DNA from: Lepidurus packardi
Taxonomy: Eukaryota; Arthropoda; Branchiopoda; Notostraca; Triopsidae
NCBI GenBank assembly: GCA_023053545.1
Contig: JAKZAN010000072.1
Location: forward strand, 1 to 64,000
DNA: 64,000 bases
Direction: 5' to 3'
The position numbers were made by a program, and so were the translations under genes. Numbering within the stretch: the stretch's first letter is position 1; every line of letters starts with the position of its first letter. Below the pieces are notes generated by a model. That model did not search any database. It saw nothing but the letters and a program-made list of their open reading frames with translations, and was not told where the DNA came from. Below, piece by piece: positions 54,641 to 64,000 of the stretch.

Positions 54641-57600
54641 TTCCTTAATTAATTCCTTACGGACTGAATTAATTTCATCCGGAATGAATTAATTAATTAC
54701 GGACTGAAATAATTCCTTACGAACTGAATTAATTCCTTACGGACTGAGTTAATTCCTTACGGACTGAATTAATTCCTTACGGACTGAATTAATTCCTTTC
54801 GGACTGAATTAATTCCTTACGGACTGAATTAATTCCTTACGGACTTAATTAATTCCTTACGTACTTAATTAATTCCTTACGGTCTGAATTAATTCCGTAC
54901 GGATTTTATTACTTCCTTACGGACTTAATTAATTCCTTACGAACTGAATTAATTCCTTACGGACTGAATTAATTCCTTACGGACTGAATTAATTCCTTAC
55001 TGACTGAATTAATTCCTTACGGACTGAATTAATTCCTTACAGACTGAATTAATTCCTTACGGACTGAATTAATTCCTTTCGGACTTAATTAATTCCTTAC
55101 GTACTTTATTAATTCCTTACGGTCTGAATTAATTCCGTACGGATTTTATTAATTCCTTACGGACTGAATAAATTCCTTACGAACTGAATTAATTCCGTAC
55201 GGATTTTATTAATTCCTTACGGACTGAATTTATTCATTACGGACTTAATTAATCCATTACAGACTGAATTATTTCCTTACGTATTGAAGTTATTCCTTAC
55301 GGACTGAATTAATTCCTTACGTACTGAAATAATTCCTTACGGACTGAATTAATTCCTTACGGACTGAATTAATTCCTTACGGACTTAATTAATTCCTTTC
55401 GTACTTAATTAATTCCTTACGGTCTGAATTAATTCCGTACGGATTTTATTAATTCCTTACGGACTGAATTAATTCCTTACGAACTGAATTAATTCCTTAC
55501 GGACTGAATTAATTCATTACGGACTGAATTAATTCCTTAAAGACTGAATTAATTCCTTATGGACTTAATTAGTTCCGTAAGGAATGAATTAATTAATTAC
55601 GGACTGAAATAATTCCCTACGGACTGAATTAATTAATTACGGACTGAAATAATTCCTTACGGACTGAATTAATTCCTTACGGACTGAGTTAATTCCTTAC
55701 GGACTGAATTAATTCATTACGGACTTAATTAATCGATTACGGACTGAATTAATTCCTTACGGACTGAATTAATTCCTTACTGACAGAATTAATTCCTTAC
55801 GGACTGAATTAATTCCTTACGGACTGAATTAATTTCATACGGACTGAATTAATTCCTTACGGACTTAATTAATCGATTACGGACTGAATTAATTCCTTAC
55901 GGACTGAATTAATTCCTTACTGACTGAATTAATTCTTTAGGATTTATTGAATTCCTTTCTTACTGAATTAACTACTTACGGACTGAATTAATTCCTTACG
56001 TACTTAATTAATTCCTTACGGTCTGAATTAATTCCGTACGGATTTTATTAATTCCTTACGGACTGAATTAATTCATTACGGACTTAATTAATCCATTTCG
56101 GACTGAATTATTTCTTTTTCGTACTGAAGTTATTCCTTACGGACTGAATTAATTAATTACGGACTGAATTATTTCCTTACATACTGAAATAATTCCTTAC
56201 GGACTGAATTAATTCCTTACGGACTGAATTAATTCCTTAATTAATTCCTTACGGACTGAATTAATTTCATACGGACTGAATTAATTCCGTACGGATTTTA
56301 TTAATTCCTTACGGACTGAATTAATTCATTACGGACTTAATTAATCGATTACGGACTGAATTAATTCCTTACGTACTTTATTAATTCCTTACGGTCTGAA
56401 TTAATTCCGTACGGATTTTATTAATTCCTTACGGACTGAATAAATTCCTTACGAACTGAATTAATTCCGTACGGATTTTATTAATTCCTTACGGACTGAA
56501 TTTATTCATTACGGACTTAATTAATCCATTACAGACTGAATTATTTCCTTACGTATTGAAGTTATTCCTTACGGACTGAATTAATTCCTTACGGACTTAA
56601 TTAATTCCTTACGTACTTAATTAATTCCTTACGGTCTGAATTAATTCCGTACGGATTTTATTACTTCCTTACGGACTTAATTAATTCCTTACGAACTGAA
56701 TTAATTCCTTACGGACTGAATTAATTCCTTACGGACTGAATTAATTCCTTACTGACTGAATTAATTCCTTACGGACTGAATTAATTCCTTACAGACTGAA
56801 TTAATTCCTTACGGACTGAATTAATTCCTTTCGGACTTAATTAATTCCTTACGTACTTTATTAATTCCTTACGGTCTGAATTAATTCCGTACGGATTTTA
56901 TTAATTCCTTACGGACTGAATTAATTCCGTACGGATTTTATTAATTCCTTACGGACTGAATAAATGCCTTACGAACTGAATTAATTCCGTACGGATTTTA
57001 TTAATTCCTTACGGACTGAATTTATTCATTACGGACTTAATTAATCCATTACAGACTGAATTATTTCCTTACGTATTGAAGTTATTCCTTACGGACTGAA
57101 TTAATTCCTTACGTACTGAAATAATTCCTTACGGACTGAATTAATTCCTTACGGACTTAATTAATTCCTTACGTACTTAATTAATTCCTTACGGTCTGAA
57201 TTAATTCCGTACGGATTTTATTAATTCCTTACGGACTGAATTAATTCCTTACGAACTGAATTAATTCCTTACGGACTGAATTAATTCTTTACGGACTGAA
57301 TTAATTCCTTAAAGACTGAATTAATTCCTTATGGACTTAATTAGTTCCGTAAGGAACGAATTAATTAATTACGGACTGAATTAATTCCTTACGGACTTAA
57401 TTAATTCCTTACGGACTTAATTAATTCCTTACGTACTTAATTAATTCCTTACGGTCTGAATTAATTCCGTACGGATTTAATTAATTCCTTACGGACTGAA
57501 TTAATTCCTTACGGACTGAATTAATTCATTATGGACTTAATTAATTCCGTAAGGAATGAATGAATTAATTACGGACTGAAATAATTCCTTACGGACTGAA

Positions 57601-60600
57601 TTAATTCCTTATGAACTGAATTAATTCCTTACGGACTGAATTAATTCCTTACGGACTGAATTAATTCCTTACGGACTGAATTAGTTCCTTACATACTGAA
57701 TTAATTCTTTAGGATTTATTGAATTCCTTTCTTACTGAATTAACTACTTACGGACTGAATGAATTCCTTACGGACTGAATTAATTCCTTACGGAATTAAT
57801 AATTCCTTACGGACTGAATTAATTCCTTACGAACTGAATTAATTCCTTACGGACTTAATTAATTCCTTACGTACTTAATTAATTCCTTACGGTCTGAATT
57901 AATTCCGTACGGATTTTATTAATTCCTTACGGACTGAATTAATTCCTTACGAACTGAATTAATTCCTTACGGACCGAATTAATTCATTACGGACTTAATT
58001 AAATCCTTACAGACTGAATTAATTCCTTATGGACTTAATTAGTTCCGTAAGGAAGGAATTAATTAATTACGGACTGAAATAATTCCTTACGGACTGAATT
58101 AATTAATTACGGACTGAAATAATTCCTTACGGACTGAATTAATTCCTTACGGACTGAGTTAATTCCTTACGGACTGAATTAATTTCATAGGGACTGAATT
58201 AATTCATTACGGACTTAATTAATCGATTACGGACTGAATTAATTCCTTACGGACTGAATTAATTCATTACGGACTTAATTAAATCCTTACAGACTGAATT
58301 AATTCCTTATGGACTTAATTAGTTCCGTAAGGAATGAATTAATTAATTACGGACTGAATTAATTCATTACGGACTTAATTAATCGATTACGGACTGAATT
58401 AATTCCTTACGGACTGAAATAATTCCTTACTGACTGAATTAATTCCTTACGCACTGAATTAATTCCTTACGGACTGAATTAATTTCAAACGGACTGAATT
58501 AATTCATTACGGACTTAATTAATCGATTACGGACTGAATTAATTCCTTACGGACTTAATTAAGTCCTTACGTACTTAATTAATTCCTTATGGTCTGAATT
58601 AATTCCGTTCGAATTTTATTAATTCCTTACGGACTGAGATAATTCCTTACTGACTGAATTAATTCCTTACGGACTGAATTAATTCCTTACGGACTGAATT
58701 AATTTCTTAAGGACTGAATTAATTCCTTAATTCCTTAATTAATTCCTTACGGACTGAATTAATTTCATCCGGAATGAATTAATTAATTACGGACTGAAAT
58801 AATTCCTTACGAACTGAATTAATTCCTTACGGACTGAGTTAATTCCTTACGGACTGAATTAATTCCTTACGGACTGAATTAATTCCTTTCGGACTGAATT
58901 AATTCCTTACGGACTGAATTAATTCCTTACGGACTTAATTAATTCCTTACGTACTTAATTAATTCCTTACGGTCTGAATTAATTCCGTACGGATTTTATT
59001 ACTTCCTTACGGACTTAATTAATTCCTTACGAACTGAATTAATTCCTTACGGACTGAATTAATTCCTTACGGACTGAATTAATTCCTTACTGACTGAATT
59101 AATTCCTTACGGACTGAATTAATTCCTTACAGACTGAATTAATTCCTTACGGACTGAATTAATTCCTTTCGGACTTAATTAATTCCTTACGTACTTTATT
59201 AATTCCTTACGGTCTGAATTAATTCCGTACGGATTTTATTAATTCCTTACGGACTGAATAAATTCCTTACGAACTGAATTAATTCCGTACGGATTTTATT
59301 AATTCCTTACGGACTGAATTTATTCATTACGGACTTAATTAATCCATTACAGACTGAATTATTTCCTTACGTATTGAAGTTATTCCTTACGGACTGAATT
59401 AATTCCTTACGTACTGAAATAATTCCTTACGGACTGAATTAATTCCTTACGAACTGAATTAATTCCTTACGGACTTAATTAATTCCTTACGTACTTAATT
59501 AATTCCTTACGGTCTGAATTAATTCCGTACGGATTTTATTAATTCCTTACGGACTGAATTAATTCCTTACGAACTGAATTAATTCCTTACGGACTGAATT
59601 AATTCATTACGGACTGAATTAATTCCTTAAAGACTGAATTAATTCCTTATGGACTTAATTAGTTCCGTAAGGAATTAATTAATTAATTACGGACTGAAAT
59701 AATTCCCTACGGACTGAATTAATTAATTACGGACTGAAATAATTCCTTACGGACTGAATTAATTCCTTACGGACTGAGTTAATTCCTTACGGACTGAATT
59801 AATTCATTACGGACTTAATTAATCGATTACGGACTGAATTAATTCCTTACGGACTGAATTAATTCCTTACTGACTGAATTAATTCCTTACGGACTGAATT
59901 AATTCCTTACGGACTGAAATAATTTCATACGGACTGAATTAATTCCTTACGGACTTAATTAATCGATTACGGACTGAATTAATTCCTTACGGACTGAATT
60001 AATTCCTTACTGACTGAATTAATTCTTTAGGATTTATTGAATTCCTTTCTTACTGAATTAACTACTTACGGACTGAATTAATTCCTTACGTACTTAATTA
60101 ATTCATTACGGTCTGAATTAATTCCGTACGGATTTTATTAATTCCTTACGGACTGAATTAATTCATTACGGACTTAATTAATCCATTTCGGACTGAATTA
60201 TTTCTTTTTCGTACTGAAGTTATTCCTTACGGACTGAATTAATTAATTACGGACTGAATTATTTCCTTACATACTGAAATAATTCCTTACGGACTGAATT
60301 AATTCCTTACGGACTGAATTAATTCCTTAATTAATTCCTTACGGACTGAATTAATTTCATACGGACTGAATTAATTCCGTACGGATTTTATTAATTCCTT
60401 ACGGACTGAATTAATTCATTACGGACTTAATTAATCGATTACGGACTGAATTAATTCCTTACGTACTTTATTAATTCCTTACGGTCTGAATTAATTCCGT
60501 ACGGATTTTATTAATTCCTTACGGACTGAATAAATTCCTTACGAACTGAATTAATTCCGTACGGATTTTATTAATTCCTTACGGACTGAATTTATTCATT

Positions 60601-63600
60601 ACGGACTTAATTAATCCATTACAGACTGAATTATTTCCTTACGTATTGAAGTTATTCCTTACGGACTGAATTAATTCCTTACGGACTTAATTAATTCCTT
60701 ACGTACTTAATTAATTCCTTACGGTCTGAATTAATTCCGTACGGATTTTATTACTTCCTTACGGACTTAATTAATTCCTTACGAACTGAATTAATTCCTT
60801 ACGGACTGAATTAATTCCTTACGGACTGAATTAATTCCTTACTGACTGAATTAATTCCTTACGGACTGAATTAATTCCTTACAGACTGAATTAATTCCTT
60901 ACGGACTGAATTAATTCCTTTCGGACTTAATTAATTCCTTACGTACTTTATTAATTCCTTACGGTCTGAATTAATTCCGTACGGATTTTATTAATTCCTT
61001 ACGGACTGAATTAATTCCGTACGGATTTTATTAATTCCTTACGGACTGAATAAATGCCTTACGAACTGAATTAATTCCGTACGGATTTTATTAATTCCTT
61101 ACGGACTGAATTTATTCATTACGGACTTAATTAATCCATTACAGACTGAATTATTTCCTTACGTATTGAAGTTATTCCTTACGGACTGAATTAATTCCTT
61201 ACGTACTGAAATAATTCCTTACGGACTGAATTAATTCCTTACGGACTGAATTAATTCCTTACGGACTTAATTAATTCCTTACGTACTTAATTAATTCCTT
61301 ACGGTCTGAATTAATTCCGTACGGATTTTATTAATTCCTTACGGACTGAATTAATTCCTTACGAACTGAATTAATTCCTTACGGACTGAATTAATTCTTT
61401 ACGGACTGAATTAATTCCTTAAAGACTGAATTAATTCCTTATGGACTTAATTAGTTCCGTAAGGAACGAATTAATTAATTACGGACTGAATTAATTCCTT
61501 ACGGACTTAATTAATTCCTTACGGACTTAATTAATTCCTTACGTACTTAATTAATTCCTTACGGTCTGAATTAATTCCGTACGGATTTAATTAATTCCTT
61601 ACGGACTGAATTAATTCCTTACGGACTGAATTAATTCATTATGGACTTAATTAATTCCGTAAGGAATGAATGAATTAATTACGGACTGAAATAATTCCTT
61701 ACGGACTGAATTAATTCCTTACGAACTTAATTAATTCCTTACGGTCTGAATTAATTCCGTACGGATTTTATTACTTCCTTACGGACTTAATTAATTCCTT
61801 ACGAACTGAATTAATTCCTTACGGACTGAATTAATTCCTTACGGACTGAATTAATTCCTTACTGACTGAATTAATTCCTTACGGACTGAATTAATTCCTT
61901 ACAGACTGAATTAATTCCTTACGGACTGAATTAATTCCTTTCGGACTTAATTAATTCCTTACGTACTTTATTAATTCCTTACGGTCTGAATTAATTCCGT
62001 ACGGATTTTATTAATTCCTTACGGACTGAATTAATTCCGTACGGATTTTATTAATTCCTTACGGACTGAATAAATGCCTTACGAACTGAATTAATTCCGT
62101 ACGGATTTTATTAATTCCTTACGGACTGAATTTATTCATTACGGACTTAATTAATCCATTACAGACTGAATTATTTCCTTACGTATTGAAGTTATTCCTT
62201 ACGGACTGAATTAATTCCTTACGTACTGAAATAATTCCTTACGGACTGAATTAATTCCTTACGGACTGAATTAATTCCTTACGGACTTAATTAATTCCTT
62301 ACGTACTTAATTAATTTCTTACGGTCTGAATTAATTCCGTACGGATTTTATTAATTCCTTACGGACTGAATTAATTCCTTACGAACTGAATTAATTCCTT
62401 ACGGACTGAATTAATTCTTTACGGACTGAATTAATTCCTTAAAGACTGAATTAATTCCTTATGGACTTAATTAGTTCCGTAAGGAACGAATTAATTAATT
62501 ACGGACTGAATTAATTCCTTACGGACTTAATTAATTCCTTACGGACTTAATTAATTCCTTACGTACTTAATTAATTCCTTACGGTCTGAATTAATTCCGT
62601 ACGGATTTAATTAATTCCTTACGGACTGAATTAATTCCTTACGGACTGAATTAATTCATTATGGACTTAATTAATTCCGTAAGGAATGAATGAATTAATT
62701 ACGGACTGAAATAATTCCTTACGGACTGAATTAATTCCTTACGAACTGAATTAATTCCTTACGGACTGAATTAATTCCTTACGGACTGAATTAATTCCTT
62801 ACGGACTGAATTAGTTCCTTACATACTGAATTAATTCTTTAGGATTTATTGAATTCCTTTCTTACTGAATTAACTACTTACGGACTGAATGAATTCCTTA
62901 CGGACTGAATTAATTCCTTACGGAATTAATAATTCCTTACGGACTGAATTAATTCCTTACGAACTGAATTAATTCCTTACGGACTTAATTAATTCCTTAC
63001 GTACTTAATTAATTCCTTACGGTCTGAATTAATTCCGTACGGATTTTATTAATTCCTTACGGACTGAATTAATTCCTTACGAACTGAATTAATTCCTTAC
63101 GGACCGAATTAATTCATTACGGACTTAATTAAATCCTTACAGACTGAATTAATTCCTTATGGACTTAATTAGTTCCGTAAGGAAGGAATTAATTAATTAC
63201 GGACTGAAATAATTCCTTACGGACTGAATTAATTAATTACGGACTGAAATAATTCCTTACGGACTGAATTAATTCCTTACGGACTGAGTTAATTCCTTAC
63301 GGACTGAATTAATTTCATAGGGACTGAATTAATTCATTACGGACTTAATTAATCGATTACGGACTGAATTAATTCCTTACGGACTGAATTAATTCATTAC
63401 GGACTTAATTAAATCCTTACAGACTGAATTAATTCCTTATGGACTTAATTAGTTCCGTAAGGAATGAATTAATTAATTACGGACTGAATTAATTCATTAC
63501 GGACTTAATTAATCGATTACGGACTGAATTAATTCCTTACGGACTGAATTAATTCCTTACTGACTGAATTAATTCCTTACGCACTGAATTAATTCCTTAC

Positions 63601-64000
63601 GGACTGAATTAATTTCAAACGGACTGAATTAATTCATTACGGACTTAATTAATCGATTACGGACTGAATTAATTCCTTACGGACTTAATTAAGTCCTTAC
63701 GTACTTAATTAATTCCTTACGGTCTGAATTAATTCCGTTCGAATTTTATTAATTCCTTACGGACTGAGATAATTCCTTACTGACTGAATTAATTCCTTAC
63801 GGACTGAATTAATTCCTTACGGACTGAATTAATTTCTTAAGGACTGAATTAATTCCTTAATTCCTTAATTAATTCCTTACGGACTGAATTAATTTCATCC
63901 GGAATGAATTAATTAATTACGGACTGAAATAATTCCTTACGAACTGAATTAATTCCTTACGGACTGAGTTAATTCCTTACGGACTGAATTAATTCCTTAC
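54641..64000. repeat. Array B 4.1-5.1-kb higher-order repeat series
   Basis: Units bounded by the TTCCTTAATTCCTTAATT arrangement run 54,641-58,730 (4,090 bp), 58,731-63,860 (5,130 bp) and from 63,861 out of the window. Offsets of 4,090 bp hold at several rare variants: TTTCTTTTTCG at 56,111/60,201, the 19-bp landmark at 55,939/60,029, and the AGTTCCGTAAGG monomer at 55,571/59,661. The second unit is longer by one monomer near 61,230 and by a 1,020-bp internal duplication, which together account for 5,130 bp. After that duplication the offset is 5,130 bp, for example GGAATTAATAATTCC at 57,791/62,921. Confidence 0.88.
60721..62740. repeat. Array B tandem duplication of 1,020 bp (51 monomers)
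   Basis: 60,721-61,726 and 61,741-62,746 agree line by line except for one base (C to T at 62,317). A further difference at 61,727 (ACGAACTTAA against ACGAACTGAA) marks the breakpoint. Shared rare monomers are TAAATGCCTTACGAACTG (61,051 and 62,071) and AAGGAACGAATTAATT (61,461 and 62,481). The earlier 4,090-bp unit has a single copy of this segment, so the duplication arose after the larger one. Confidence 0.9.

Larger units (their letters stand above)
17055..64000. repeat. Satellite array B: 20-bp monomer TTCCTTACGGACTGAATTAA (right end outside window)
   Basis: About 46.9 kb consists of head-to-tail 20-bp monomers; many runs of lines stay in exact 20-bp register. The consensus has 7 G+C in 20 bases, contains one CpG (ACGG) and includes the palindrome GAATTAATTC across the monomer boundary. 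Frequent variants are a form with TCCGTACGGATTTTATTAA, forms with CATTACGGACTTAATTAA, a CGATTACGG form, an ATACCTTACGG form and an AAATCCTTACGG form. They recur in fixed orders, which shows higher-order organisation at roughly 0.7-5 kb. I saw no inversion, mobile element or gene. The array is cut by the window at 64,000. Confidence 0.97.

Noticed and set aside
1-64000. CRISPR array
   Set aside because: The repeats are directly adjacent with no unique spacers, vary continuously and have no adjacent cas-like genes.
1-64000. Telomeric repeat or chromosome end
   Set aside because: No G-rich strand repeat such as TTAGGG, TTTAGGG or TTAGG arrays is present; TTTAGGATTT occurs only as a single step inside one monomer variant.
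1-64000. Promoters, terminators, tRNA or rRNA genes
   Set aside because: TATA-like and palindromic words occur in nearly every monomer, so they carry no positional information. No tRNA cloverleaf or rRNA core sequence was seen.
17055-64000. Plasmid or phage iteron region or bacterial origin
   Set aside because: The 20-bp direct repeats are of iteron size, but more than two thousand copies with no replication gene in 64 kb fits a eukaryotic satellite and not an origin.

Overview
The window is 64 kb of satellite DNA and holds no gene that I can support. It consists of two tandem-repeat arrays lying directly side by side. Array A (1-17,054) has an A+T-rich monomer of about 11 bp. Array B (17,055-64,000) has a 20-bp monomer, TTCCTTACGGACTGAATTAA. 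Both arrays run head-to-tail in one orientation and continue past the window edges. I saw no transposon, RNA gene, CRISPR array, telomere repeat or unique sequence anywhere. Such a long gene-free, hierarchically organised satellite block points to a eukaryotic chromosome (pericentromeric, centromeric, subtelomeric or otherwise heterochromatic). I cannot name the species, and I do not recognise either monomer as a named satellite family.

Array A is made of 11-bp words of the form GAAATTTCNTT, interrupted at regular intervals by a 12-bp word, GTAATTTTACCT. Words are grouped into a 45-bp block (three 11-mers plus the 12-mer) and a 78-bp block (six 11-mers plus the 12-mer), which often alternate as a 123-bp higher-order unit. 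Longer segments have been copied in turn, for example units of 1,643 and 2,158 bp and blocks shared 10.7-11.9 kb apart. The palindrome GAAATTTC recurs every 11 bp, close to one helical turn, so this DNA is predicted to be intrinsically curved. Because 45, 78 and 123 are multiples of three, one minus-strand frame stays open for up to about 200 codons. I read that as a by-product of repeat length, not as coding.

Array B (about 35% G+C in the monomer) is a mosaic of monomer variants arranged in higher-order repeats of roughly 0.7-5 kb. A recurrent 12-bp truncated monomer, a 19-bp variant, and variants carrying the palindrome TCCGTACGGA act as landmarks. From these I could define nested tandem duplications: 692 bp (from 28,718), 940 bp (31,801-33,680, no mismatch found), 4,169 bp (about 39,085-47,403), 1,020 bp (60,721-62,740) and a 4,090/5,130-bp series (54,641 to the window end). 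Variant vocabulary changes along the array: left about 17-31 kb, middle about 31-50 kb, right about 50-64 kb. A degenerate island lies near 24.2-24.4 kb.

There are no gene products here to work together. The points of biological interest are the abrupt A/B junction, the curved-DNA prediction, the CpG carried by almost every 20-mer, and the fresh multi-kilobase amplifications. The amplifications need read-level support because such regions are prone to assembly error.
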